Assembly: GCF_014467075.1 (NCBI RefSeq)
Contig: NZ_AP023027.1
Coordinates: forward strand, 3,509,501 to 3,573,500
Direction of reading: 5' to 3'
Source of the DNA: Anaerostipes caccae L1-92
Lineage (GTDB): Bacteria; Bacillota; Clostridia; Lachnospirales; Lachnospiraceae
Length of the DNA stretch: 64,000 nt
Part shown: positions 1-8,825 of the stretch, piece after piece
Layout: the number at the start of each line of letters is the position of its first letter
Position numbering within the stretch: position 1 is the stretch's first letter
Made by a program: the position numbers and the translations under genes
Notes under the pieces: model-generated
What the model was told of the DNA's origin: nothing
What the model saw: only the letters and a program-made list of their open reading frames with translations
The model's database searches: none

Positions 1-17
1 CAAGAAATAAGAAGCAA

Positions 18-43
18 AAAAAGCCTGTATATGCAGGCTTTTT
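18..43 (-). terminator. Terminator of the nine-gene unknown operon
   Basis: A 10-bp perfect stem (AAAAAGCCTG / CAGGCTTTTT) with a 6-nt loop, followed by T residues on the minus strand. It lies about 30 nt past the last gene of the operon, so it is the likely distal terminator. Confidence 0.85.
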
Positions 44-75
44 CTGACTCACGCGGCATACCTGGCTTTTTAGTC

Positions 76-690
76 TCAGGCCTGTGCCGTCTCCTTCAAG
101 AAGTCTTCAATCATAAACATGTTCATCGTGTCTGTGACTTTTTTACGGTTTGTCTTCCACACGGAAAAATAGATCTCATCGAGAGTGAATAAGTCTATAC
201 TTCCAAGAAGCTTAGAAGTATCCGCTTTCAGGCTGAAAGCATATTCCAGCTCTTTTTCCTCTGTTCCATCCTCCTTTTTAGCAGAACGGTAATACAAAAA
301 CGCCTGCTGTACATAGATACGGATAGACATTGGATTAAAGCCGCCGCCTGCTTTCTTAGGATCGCTCATACTGTTCACGGTACTATTCAGCTGAGTCTCC
401 ATATCCGCAACCTCTTTATCTCCTTCTTTGGCACCCATCAATTTCCTGACTTCTTCCACCATCTCCTGTATGGTCATTCCCTCCTGGCCGGCAGAATCCG
501 TCGGCGCCAGCAGGAGCATCATGACGTCCCCATCTTTTTCAAGCGCCGCCACAAAATGATTTTTCAGCAGCGTAAATTTCACTCCCGCATTGATGCGTAC
601 AGGAATCGCCACACTGGTCCCCGTCCCTCCTTCCATAACTATTTCCGGTTCCTTTGGCACTACCTCGCTTGGTTCTTTTGGATCTGGCAT
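76..690 (-). CDS. Conserved hypothetical protein, last gene of the DUF6603-type operon
   Basis: A 204-residue protein I cannot assign to a named family. The first 20 residues are rich in Pro and Glu and look disordered. The rest looks like a soluble alpha/beta domain. There is no signal peptide or membrane segment. The C-terminal third (about residues 120-195) alternates short hydrophobic strands and ends in a phrase resembling 'I-L-F-T-L-D-E-I-Y-F-S-V-W-K-T'. The start is set by AAAGGAG about 7 nt upstream of ATG. It sits 19 nt downstream of the Hint-domain gene and is followed directly by the operon terminator, so it is almost certainly co-transcribed with the eight genes upstream. Function unknown. 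Confidence 0.75.
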   Translation of the reverse strand: MPDPKEPSEVVPKEPEIVMEGGTGTSVAIPVRINAGVKFTLLKNHFVAALEKDGDVMMLLLAPTDSAGQEGMTIQEMVEEVRKLMGAKEGDKEVADMETQLNSTVNSMSDPKKAGGGFNPMSIRIYVQQAFLYYRSAKKEDGTEEKELEYAFSLKADTSKLLGSIDLFTLDEIYFSVWKTNRKKVTDTMNMFMIEDFLKETAQA

Positions 691-709
691 AATGTTTCTC
701 CTTTCTCTT

Positions 710-2248
710 TTATGATAAATTTTTAAACTTCTCTAAATCATTCAGGATATCCTGTGAAAGCTTCGGTTCCGGCTTCTCCATACTGTTTTGCTTTCCGAAG
801 TCTCCCACATAAAAACCATTGGCAAAAAAACCTTCTCCATCTTCCAGTTCCAAAGAATATACCCGGTCATAATAAGGCTCGTCATAAACCTCATCCACCG
901 GACTGTACAGTTCTCCATCCATACAGATCTGTTCTGACCCAGTGAGTTCCCCTGCCTGTTTCCATCCTTCCTTTGTCATGACCGGATGGTCCATTGTCAT
1001 CATGATAGTTTTTTCTCCAGCCTTTATATATTTCAAAATTTCTTCATTTCCAGTATAAATATTGCTGACCTTTTCATAATTTCCCTTGGCAGAAGCCACA
1101 TAATCCCCACTCTTTACATCGCACACCGGTATACTGCCCCGGTCCCTTGTTTTGATCACAGCTTCTTTTTCAAGGCAGCCCCAGAGCAGGTGCATACATG
1201 GGATCTCTACAACATTGCCTCCCTCATATTTTTTAGGAACCAAATAGCTGTCCATCTGCAAAGAATATCGATACCCGTCTGTACATGAAAACTCTATATC
1301 CATAGATAAATAAAAATCATCTTCCCCTGCCACGCCGCCCTGGCTGATAAAACTGTTCCACGCCTGAGGCAGAACTAACAGATATCCTTTTGTAAAGCTC
1401 TGCGATATCTGAGGATAATATGGAAACATGTTGTACCACTGAGATGCGGGGATTAATTTAATCTGCTGAAAATTCTGAAACTGCACTGTGGAATGTCTGG
1501 CGCTGTAAATATAAATGTCTCCCTGTACTCTGGGAGCTTGGGCCGCCTGCTTTCCTGCGTCCAGCTCAAACTGCACGGCAATCGGCAGATAAACACAAAA
1601 ATTACTGTTCCTTCTCTCGGGGTTGGCATAAAAGTAGTCCGATGTACCCATGGCATCTGTACGAAAATAAACAATGTTGATCTTGGATCTCCCGGCTTTG
1701 GGCTGCGGATGAAGAACCTGGCCTTTCCCGATAATATCCAAACCCGCACCAATAACCGCGGTTCCCTTCATATTTCCTGACTTAACCGGCTTCCAGATGT
1801 CAGGAACCCTTAACATATAATTGATTTCTGCCTGTATTCCGGACAGTTCGTCCTGTTCCATATGTATATTTTCCTTGATCATAAGAAAGCTGCACTGTGG
1901 TACCGAATAAGAAAAAGTCCATGTTTTTCCCTGCCCATTCCAGACTTTCAGCTTTGCAATCAAATAATCGGGTCCGCCCGATTTATGGATCTTTCCATTT
2001 ACGGTCAGTATCTTTTTCTTTGGATCATAAAACAGCTTTAATTTTTCAAATTCCTCCCATCCGTCAAAATCGGCATCCTGTGAACTTGTCCTTCCCTCTT
2101 CCTTCCGGTTTCCGGACTGCTTTTGTGCCGTTCTCATGTCTTCATACAATGCCGGGTATTCCTCTTTTAATTTCTGCTCTCCTCCAAATATACTGACGAG
2201 GATCTCTTTTTCTTTCCCCTTAAAAAGTTCCGTCTGTATTTCCCGCAT
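710..2248 (-). CDS. Large protein with C-terminal Hint (hedgehog/intein-like) domain
   Basis: A 512-residue protein. Residues about 1-355 are of unknown fold, beta-rich, with no signal peptide. From Cys358 to about residue 483 the sequence reads as a bacterial Hint domain. It has an N-terminal Cys followed by Leu-Glu, a block 'PVCDVKSGDYV' typical of the early Hint strand, a block-B-like 'TMDHPVMT' with His421, and a closing 'FFANGFYVGD'. A short polar tail of about 30 residues follows. Known Hint domains cleave the peptide bond before their first Cys, so the N-terminal 357 residues could be released or attached to a partner; this is inference. The usual terminal His-Asn of splicing inteins is replaced by Gly-Asp, which argues for cleavage over splicing. 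The start is supported by AAAGGGG 7 nt upstream. Confidence 0.75.
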   Translation of the reverse strand: MREIQTELFKGKEKEILVSIFGGEQKLKEEYPALYEDMRTAQKQSGNRKEEGRTSSQDADFDGWEEFEKLKLFYDPKKKILTVNGKIHKSGGPDYLIAKLKVWNGQGKTWTFSYSVPQCSFLMIKENIHMEQDELSGIQAEINYMLRVPDIWKPVKSGNMKGTAVIGAGLDIIGKGQVLHPQPKAGRSKINIVYFRTDAMGTSDYFYANPERRNSNFCVYLPIAVQFELDAGKQAAQAPRVQGDIYIYSARHSTVQFQNFQQIKLIPASQWYNMFPYYPQISQSFTKGYLLVLPQAWNSFISQGGVAGEDDFYLSMDIEFSCTDGYRYSLQMDSYLVPKKYEGGNVVEIPCMHLLWGCLEKEAVIKTRDRGSIPVCDVKSGDYVASAKGNYEKVSNIYTGNEEILKYIKAGEKTIMMTMDHPVMTKEGWKQAGELTGSEQICMDGELYSPVDEVYDEPYYDRVYSLELEDGEGFFANGFYVGDFGKQNSMEKPEPKLSQDILNDLEKFKNLS

Positions 2249-2262
2249 AATATACCCCTTTC

Positions 2263-3351
2263 TTACCCTCTGTAAATATACTGACTGCTGTCCTCATAAA
2301 TATTTTCAATTTTCGTCCTAACGGTACGAAATTCAAACAAATACTGATTACCCGTATTGGAGATCACTCCGGCCCGGAGCAGAAAGTCCGCAAAAAGCCC
2401 GTCTCCGCTGTCATAAAGATTCCAGAATTCCTCTGCGAGTTCTGTGTAAATACGATTCTCTGCCGTTTCTTCAGGACTGTTTCCGTCATTATATTTTCTG
2501 CTTCTGAGAAAGTTAAAAACACTTTTTTCATTTACTTTCAAATAATTCACCAGCTTATATACCGGTGACCTGGGAAGCACACCCCACATGTTTTTTTCAT
2601 CTGCGTGATTTCTGTCAAAGTCTGAAAAATGCTCGTGATCCGGATGCTGCCTGACATAAAGTCTTACTGACCAGTCAAAGATCGATCCGGCGTAACTGTA
2701 CATAAATTTCTGCTCCGCCGTGGGACTGACAGCCCCCAGCGGATCAGCAAGTTCTTCCGACAGGTCTTTCATCCATGGCATATCCCATTTTCGCTGATCC
2801 CAAAGTGCTTTCTGTAAAAATTCACTTGTAAGATCATCTCTCCCGATCCCGATTGTCATCTGATTGGCACATCGGATAACGGAGTGGTACTCATTCCGGA
2901 AAAAATAAAATTTTCTTCGGTCGCCCGGTTTTCCTTTTATTTTATACGTCTCCGATCCTTCTCCCTGAATCTCTGCCGAGAATTCACCGGCAGTATAGTG
3001 TTTCCCACTGACTGCAAAGTCAGCGTCCGCCGGTTTTTTTGTATGTTTCTGCATAGGAACAAATTCCCTGACAAAAAGTTTTATCGCTTCTTTTCTTTTT
3101 CTCCACCGATCCGCTTCATGGTTTCCTGCAGGCGTGGTGGCAAGCTCCAGCTGAAAGCATGTCCCGAATCCGGGAATCGTTATCCTTGTATCTGCGGTTA
3201 CATCGACGAGCTTCTCCTCGCCATTCCAGATAGAAGCAATGGTCTTGCTGTCCTGGTCCATCTCAGCCGGCGAACCATCCTCATTGACGAGAAACAGATA
3301 TACTTCTTTTACCTCTTGTTCCGTACCGATCGTAATACTTTCGTAAGCCAT
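2263..3351 (-). CDS. Hypothetical protein, DUF6603-type operon
   Basis: A 362-residue soluble protein with no recognised family. The N-terminal 75 residues look like a small beta domain. A middle section (about 80-165) is rich in charged and aromatic residues. The C-terminal half (about 170-362) looks mostly helical, with many Trp, Tyr and Arg residues. There is no signal peptide, transmembrane segment or recognisable catalytic motif. The start codon is preceded by AAGGAGG at good spacing. It lies 10 nt after the upstream Ig-like gene and 14 nt before the Hint gene, so it is translated from the same message. It is one of the operon members whose homologues I do not recall elsewhere and may be lineage-specific. 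Confidence 0.7.
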   Translation of the reverse strand: MAYESITIGTEQEVKEVYLFLVNEDGSPAEMDQDSKTIASIWNGEEKLVDVTADTRITIPGFGTCFQLELATTPAGNHEADRWRKRKEAIKLFVREFVPMQKHTKKPADADFAVSGKHYTAGEFSAEIQGEGSETYKIKGKPGDRRKFYFFRNEYHSVIRCANQMTIGIGRDDLTSEFLQKALWDQRKWDMPWMKDLSEELADPLGAVSPTAEQKFMYSYAGSIFDWSVRLYVRQHPDHEHFSDFDRNHADEKNMWGVLPRSPVYKLVNYLKVNEKSVFNFLRSRKYNDGNSPEETAENRIYTELAEEFWNLYDSGDGLFADFLLRAGVISNTGNQYLFEFRTVRTKIENIYEDSSQYIYRG

Positions 3352-3361
3352 ATGAACCTCC

Positions 3362-4123
3362 TTATTTCAATTCAAATGGATAGATGTCCGCAAATTCAAT
3401 CTTTCCCTTTTCTCCTGCATCGCACCGGACAGAAAGTGTTACAGTCTCTCCGCCTGTCCTGGCAAAAGAAGCGCGCCCGGAAGCATTTTTGGCAAATGTA
3501 GTCTTGTGATCCGACGCCTCGATGATGACGTCCTTTCCATCATTGTTCGCAACCCTCCACGATAGCTCATATTTTTGCTCATTTCCGTTCTTCATCATCA
3601 CATATTTGAGCCTCTGGATTTCCGGTGCATCCGACCTTCCCGCCTTAACCGTTTTTTCTTTATATCCGGTTTCTCCGCCGGCTGTCAGAATATCGTATCT
3701 GTATACGGTGTATTGGTTCTTTAACACATAACTTCCTGAACGCCCCTCAACTCTGCCGATTCCATGATCCAAATACCCAAAAGCAGTTTTGGTCAGCTGA
3801 AAATCAAATTTCGTCTCCTCACCGGAACCAGCAGGGCCAGCAGGGGACACAGAAATTCCTTTAACATCCTCTCCCCCGCTGAGTTTGGCTGTAATCTCTT
3901 TTTGTACACTCTCCCTGTCCTTAACTGCTCTGAGAATTACGGTCATTGTTTCATAAATATAGATTTCCATCTCTCCATTACAGTCAACTTTCCAGTTGTA
4001 TGGATAAATTATACAGAAATCGCAGCCCGGACAATCCCATTCAATCTTCAGAAGTTCTCCTGCAGCCGCCTCGTATGTCTGACCCGGGCCAGTGCCGTTT
4101 ATCTTAAATAACTTCACTTCCAT
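3362..4123 (-). CDS. Ig-like-fold hypothetical protein (short form)
   Basis: A 253-residue protein built from beta strands. The first 85 residues follow a pattern seen in small Ig-like modules: an opening 'F-K-I-N-G', a Gly-rich turn, a strand 'LLKIEWDCPGC', and a closing 'TVILRAV' strand. A second module (about 100-165) and a third C-terminal module (about 165-253, with 'YELSWRV') look similar. It has no signal peptide and no catalytic motif. Its architecture parallels the 428-residue protein encoded just upstream, suggesting two structural or adhesive components of one assembly; this is inference. AAAGGGG precedes the ATG. Gaps to its neighbours are 10 and 14 nt. Confidence 0.7.
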   Translation of the reverse strand: MEVKLFKINGTGPGQTYEAAAGELLKIEWDCPGCDFCIIYPYNWKVDCNGEMEIYIYETMTVILRAVKDRESVQKEITAKLSGGEDVKGISVSPAGPAGSGEETKFDFQLTKTAFGYLDHGIGRVEGRSGSYVLKNQYTVYRYDILTAGGETGYKEKTVKAGRSDAPEIQRLKYVMMKNGNEQKYELSWRVANNDGKDVIIEASDHKTTFAKNASGRASFARTGGETVTLSVRCDAGEKGKIEFADIYPFELK

Positions 4124-4137
4124 GGCATTCCCCTTTC

Positions 4138-5424
4138 TTAAATCGTGATCTGATACTCTTTTCCTGTACCTTCATCGTAGCCTTCTACATACATCGTCAC
4201 CAAAATATTCTCTCCGGCCCTTGCCGGGTCTGTTCCCGTCAAGATCTGCTGCCAGCTTCCCTCCGTACCCAGATCCTCACCTCCCTTTATGTCGTAAAGT
4301 TCATTTCGTTCACGGTCCTGAAAAACAATGCGGATGGATTTGGCTGTATTATTACTTCTCAGTTCATAAAGCTTCCACAGCACATCCAAAATTTGAAAGC
4401 CTTTATAAAATGTAATGGTCTTCTGGAAATGTACGACATCCATTCTCTCATCCTCTGTTCCATAGTAAACAGCACTTTCCACAGATGTATTTTTTCCCCC
4501 TGCGGTCAGAGCAACAGGGCGTCCCGGCGTATACTCACTGAGATTCGCCGACCCGGATGCAAAGCTTGTGGAAATACCGTTTATTTTAATGTGATCCCCG
4601 CAGCATACGTCCCACTTAATCTTTTCTTCCTCATAGTCGGCCCAAAACTGTCTCAGGCAGAGCGGCAGTACCTGGATCGAAATTTTTCTTGTATCCTTCT
4701 TCTCACCGTTAACTGCTTCCAGCGTATATTCCGTCGTATCAGAAACAGTCACTAACTCACTGCTCTTTGCCGGATCGATTTCCTTCTTTGACGCTCCGGT
4801 ATACAAAAACAGCTTTTGGGCGTTTTGGACAAACCAGCTGAGCCTGACCTGCTCTCCCGACAGAGCACATCCCGACTCGGGATAAAAATCCTGAACCTTC
4901 ACTGTGTGATCCTGTTCTTTTTTTATTTCCAGTCCATATTCCTGCGGATCTTCTGCAAGAATCCCGACTGTGCACCGGATGGCAGCAGTACCTTCTGCGG
5001 CAGTGGTCACCACGTTTTCCATGGTCAGATCCATAATCTGTTGATCTTTCATTGTCCACGCCTCGCCCGGTGTTAAAGCATAAGTAAATGTTTCTTCCTC
5101 CTCAAACCTGCATGCATACCACCCCACATTTCCGCTTCGCTTTTTTTTCTGTTTTTTCAACTCTATAAATTCTTCTTTTGAAACATCCACCACAGTCCAG
5201 TCATCTATTTTGAATTCTATCTGTCTGAGGTTCTTCATTTCCGCAAAATCAGTGCTTTTCACCCCCGCCGGGAACGCATACTCAATCTGGCTGATCAGCG
5301 GTTCTTCATCCTGATCAAATGTCACCTTGATCTCCAGCTTGTTTTTGACCGGAGATATCTGACTGTCAGAAACAATCAATTTATTTTCTCCCACAGTCTC
5401 AAATGTAAATTTTCCTTCCACCAC
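4138..5424 (-). CDS. Ig-like-fold hypothetical protein (long form)
   Basis: About 428 residues if translation begins at the GTG at 5424, which has AAAAGGGG 6 nt upstream. A longer reading would run back inside the preceding gene and has no ribosome binding site. The middle of the protein (about residues 195-275) reads as an Ig-like module: 'DFYPESGCALSGEQVRLSW', then a strand ending 'TTEYTLEAVNG'. A further beta module follows. The C-terminal 110 residues contain 'FYKGFQILDVLWKLYELRSN', which looks like an amphipathic helix or edge strand. No signal peptide is present. It starts 2 nt after the stop codon of the 1132-residue gene, so translation is probably coupled. Confidence 0.7.
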   Translation of the reverse strand: MVEGKFTFETVGENKLIVSDSQISPVKNKLEIKVTFDQDEEPLISQIEYAFPAGVKSTDFAEMKNLRQIEFKIDDWTVVDVSKEEFIELKKQKKKRSGNVGWYACRFEEEETFTYALTPGEAWTMKDQQIMDLTMENVVTTAAEGTAAIRCTVGILAEDPQEYGLEIKKEQDHTVKVQDFYPESGCALSGEQVRLSWFVQNAQKLFLYTGASKKEIDPAKSSELVTVSDTTEYTLEAVNGEKKDTRKISIQVLPLCLRQFWADYEEEKIKWDVCCGDHIKINGISTSFASGSANLSEYTPGRPVALTAGGKNTSVESAVYYGTEDERMDVVHFQKTITFYKGFQILDVLWKLYELRSNNTAKSIRIVFQDRERNELYDIKGGEDLGTEGSWQQILTGTDPARAGENILVTMYVEGYDEGTGKEYQITI

Positions 5425-5426
5425 AG

Positions 5427-8400
5427 TCACCCCTTTTCTTGCACACCGGCCTTCAGCAGCAGCCAGCCTTCTTTGATCTGTTTCCACTCTTCTTCCTGGT
5501 CCGTATCCAGCCACGGAGGCTTGATGTCCCGTTCCTCATTTTTTATTCCCGGTTTTTCAACGGATAAAAAACTCCATTCTTTTTCCATAGCTTTGGGAAG
5601 AAACATCTGCAGCTGGCTTTGCGGCGTCAGGAAAGGGCCGTAAAATAACGTAAGATAAATATTCTCCATGGCCCGCTCTGTCCATGCTTCACTGAGCTTC
5701 ATTTCCCTGACCGGAAGCAGCCCTGTCGTCATGCTGATATTTCCTGCCGGATGAAACAAAACAGTCAGTCTTGCAGGCAAAGCGTCTTTTGCGGTTTTCA
5801 TGTTCAGTGTTGTATTCTGATCCAGATATGCCGTCCTGCTCTTCGCTCCCTTCTCTCTCCGGCACTGATGAAATACAGAAAATCCGCCGCCCTCTCCGTG
5901 CAGATAAAATCCTGCAGTGCCGTCTGTCTGGCGGACTTCATCTCCGATGCGGAGGGGGATCGAAAACCGTTCCAGGAGAGACTCGGCCCTTTCACTGTCA
6001 TCGTAAATCATAGGCACAGGACTGCTGCCCTTCACATCCACCCCAATCTCGATTCCTGCCAGAGCCAGAGGCCTTCCCATGCCGGCCTGGATCTGCTCCT
6101 TGGCGGTACCCCCTCCGGATCTGCTTGTCCACATACTGTCATCGAGAGCCTTTAAAAATTCCGGCAGCGCGGACGGTTCTCTCCTGCCGGCTTCTAAAAG
6201 CCCTTCCGCAAATCCCCGGAGGCTCGGTCCCATCCCGTCTAAAATCTCCTCTTCTTTTCTTGTCTGTCCAGGCGGATTTCTCAGAGAAATTTCATACATG
6301 CCGCTGCCGTCCATCCTTATGGTATTTTGAATACTTCCGGCCATGGTGCCGTCCGGATGATAGATGTGCAGACAGGAATCCAAAAGGTTCACCCACAGCC
6401 ATCCAAAAACCGGTGACAGTTCATCGACTATACCTGTCTCCTCCATAATCCAGCGGCTTTGAATCCTCATAGGCGCCAGAATTCTCGGTCTCAGCAGAAA
6501 TCTCGGTGCAGGATTATCCTTCCCCATACGAAGGTTCTCAGGCACGATGACATCCCCTACATCGTACTTCAGCACCCTCCCAAAGCTGTCGATCACCCGG
6601 ACCCTGTCAATCTTTCCGAAACCAGCCCTTATAGGATAAAAGGCCTCCTCCGGCTTTCTCTGGTTTCTCTTCGACTGATTCAGGTCCTCGTAAAGCTCTG
6701 TCCCCTGAACGGCCCGGGAAGTCAGTGCCGTGATTTCCTGATCTAACGTCCGGTTCATCCACGGAGCCACAACCACACTCTCCTTTCTGGTGATCAGTTT
6801 GTCATGAAAACCGTCCAGATTCTGTGACAAAATCTTCATTCCCGCCATCTTATTGCCTATATCCCTGTACTTCTCGTCTGAGACATATTTTTTGAACATC
6901 CCTGACAGATAGTCAGACCCATATGGCGACAAAATACATCTGCCGGTGAAAGGCTCAAAGACTTCCTCCCCGATGGTTTCTCCTTCATAGTCAAAATCCG
7001 TCTCGCTAAGCCTCCAGTTCTCAAGGCCCAAAGCCCCCTCTTTTATCTTCGGGTCAGGATAATACTTCATGCTCCACTCAAGGATCAGGGGATTCCACGC
7101 CGGACACCAGATATAATTTCCAACGGGGCTGGCCAATGTCCCCCCGCATAGATTTTCTTGTCTGTTAAGACAGTCCTCATATGCCGTGACCGTATGAGAC
7201 ATCAGCCTTGTATCTCTCTGTTTTTTATACCGGCGAAGAAGCTTGTCTGCCGTGTAGAAAATACTGCCCCGGGCAGTCAGTACCCCCTCCCGTACAAGCT
7301 GTTCTATGACCGGCTCTCTGATCTGCTCCGTTCCCTCTAAAAGATGTTCGCCTGAAATCCTGGCTTCTTCCCCCTCCGTAACTCCGGAAATCTTCACTAT
7401 GACTTCGGAAATGAGATCTTTCCGCCTGCGCTCTGGTATTTTACCGTCAATTTTATATTTTTCCAGCCGCTTATAGATGCTGCTCTGGTCCGCCCCTTCC
7501 AGCAGGAACGTAAGGTCTCTCGGCCTCCAGTATCTCTCTCCGGGCGTTTCGATCAGCGCTTCCCCGTCTCCAAGCAGAGCTCTGAGTTTTTTTACCGCCT
7601 CCTGCTCCACAAATTCCTCATGTTCCCTTTTCTTTTCCAGACCAGTAACCGCTTCCATTCTCTGTGAAATTCCGCTCCTTGCCTTTTCAAGAAATTTGGG
7701 GTCCATCGCGTATTTTCGCCAGAGCAGATAGATCTCCTGCCGTTTTTCTTTCATCTGTTCCTCATATTCCTCCTGATGTTTTCTGCTGCGGGAAATCTCA
7801 TAAAGGATCTCCTCTCTTTCCCGAAAACAACCGGCTTCTTTTCCCTGAATTTTAAGCTCTTCCCTGGAGGGTTCCGGGCGGAACTGGTACTGTTTGACCT
7901 TCTTCTCCCCCTCCAGAGCCCCGTCAAGTTTCTCCCAATCGGACAGGGTCCCGAAAAACAAATGCTTCAGCACTTTTTCCATCTCCGGCTGCTTCAGATA
8001 ATAGCTTCCGAGGGCTGCTGCCGCCTCTTCCAGCGAATTCCCCACCGCCACATTGGGCATATTGGTGCCGCTTGGGATCCCTGTCTCATAGCTGCCGTAA
8101 GGACCCGTCCATTTGATTCCGGTGACAATTCCATGGCACACCGTATGATCTTTGGGGGCGTCATTCTCTGTCCAGCCGCACACAATATAAGTAAGCCTGA
8201 CAAAATCCTCTGTCCCCTTTTTGACCTCAAGATCAGAGAGACTATCATAGCAGCCAAGGACATTTTTACACTCCGGATAATATCCGCTGAAATGAGGTTT
8301 CCCCGTACTCACTGCCGAAAGATGTGAAAAGTGCTCTCCAGGAGAAGTCACCACCCCGTCCCAGTCTCTCATTTTGCCCAGAAACCGGTACGGCTTTTTG

Positions 8401-8825
8401 GGATCATCATATCCGATGGACGTGTACTGTTTGTCGCTGTCTGGGAACGCCGATAGAAGATCACTCTCAAGAATCCAGTTTTTTCTTCTCAAAACCGGTT
8501 CCTTTCCTTCGCTTTCCAAAACCGCGATCCTTGTCACCGTCCACCGGTTGGGAAGGTCTGGATAGACGATATCCCCGCCTTCCTCCTGCTGGCTTCCGTG
8601 GGTATACTCCTCCGGAAGAATGAAATGCAGATGTACCCCGGGCTCCTCTGTGCTGCTCTTCTCCGTAAATGTTTTGCTCTCCATGTCATCTCCCGTCGGC
8701 GCTGCCAGCAAACTCCGGTAATTTTCATTGATGTTAGCTATGGGAACATTTCCGCTGCCAAACACGGCGGCTTCCACATGGATCGGGAGCAGACGCATTT
8801 CTTCAAGATCATCTGAAATCCTCAT
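5427..8825 (-). CDS. Giant conserved hypothetical protein with GVHLH/PNRW motif
   Basis: An 1132-residue cytoplasmic-looking protein. Near the N-terminus it carries 'GVHLHFILPEEYTHG' (about residues 63-77) and 'YPDLPNRWTVTRI' (about 88-100). From memory, similar 'GVHLHW.LP..L..G' and 'PNRW.V.R' phrases mark a large uncharacterised family in actinobacteria, proteobacteria and Bacteroidota; I cannot confirm this here. Residues about 335-425 form a strongly charged coiled coil. The remainder is a long alpha/beta region without known catalytic motifs. The start codon overlaps the previous stop as ATGA and has GGAGG upstream, so it is translationally coupled to the 272-residue protein. It is probably the main scaffold or effector of the operon. 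Confidence 0.75.
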   Translation of the reverse strand: MRISDDLEEMRLLPIHVEAAVFGSGNVPIANINENYRSLLAAPTGDDMESKTFTEKSSTEEPGVHLHFILPEEYTHGSQQEEGGDIVYPDLPNRWTVTRIAVLESEGKEPVLRRKNWILESDLLSAFPDSDKQYTSIGYDDPKKPYRFLGKMRDWDGVVTSPGEHFSHLSAVSTGKPHFSGYYPECKNVLGCYDSLSDLEVKKGTEDFVRLTYIVCGWTENDAPKDHTVCHGIVTGIKWTGPYGSYETGIPSGTNMPNVAVGNSLEEAAAALGSYYLKQPEMEKVLKHLFFGTLSDWEKLDGALEGEKKVKQYQFRPEPSREELKIQGKEAGCFREREEILYEISRSRKHQEEYEEQMKEKRQEIYLLWRKYAMDPKFLEKARSGISQRMEAVTGLEKKREHEEFVEQEAVKKLRALLGDGEALIETPGERYWRPRDLTFLLEGADQSSIYKRLEKYKIDGKIPERRRKDLISEVIVKISGVTEGEEARISGEHLLEGTEQIREPVIEQLVREGVLTARGSIFYTADKLLRRYKKQRDTRLMSHTVTAYEDCLNRQENLCGGTLASPVGNYIWCPAWNPLILEWSMKYYPDPKIKEGALGLENWRLSETDFDYEGETIGEEVFEPFTGRCILSPYGSDYLSGMFKKYVSDEKYRDIGNKMAGMKILSQNLDGFHDKLITRKESVVVAPWMNRTLDQEITALTSRAVQGTELYEDLNQSKRNQRKPEEAFYPIRAGFGKIDRVRVIDSFGRVLKYDVGDVIVPENLRMGKDNPAPRFLLRPRILAPMRIQSRWIMEETGIVDELSPVFGWLWVNLLDSCLHIYHPDGTMAGSIQNTIRMDGSGMYEISLRNPPGQTRKEEEILDGMGPSLRGFAEGLLEAGRREPSALPEFLKALDDSMWTSRSGGGTAKEQIQAGMGRPLALAGIEIGVDVKGSSPVPMIYDDSERAESLLERFSIPLRIGDEVRQTDGTAGFYLHGEGGGFSVFHQCRREKGAKSRTAYLDQNTTLNMKTAKDALPARLTVLFHPAGNISMTTGLLPVREMKLSEAWTERAMENIYLTLFYGPFLTPQSQLQMFLPKAMEKEWSFLSVEKPGIKNEERDIKPPWLDTDQEEEWKQIKEGWLLLKAGVQEKG

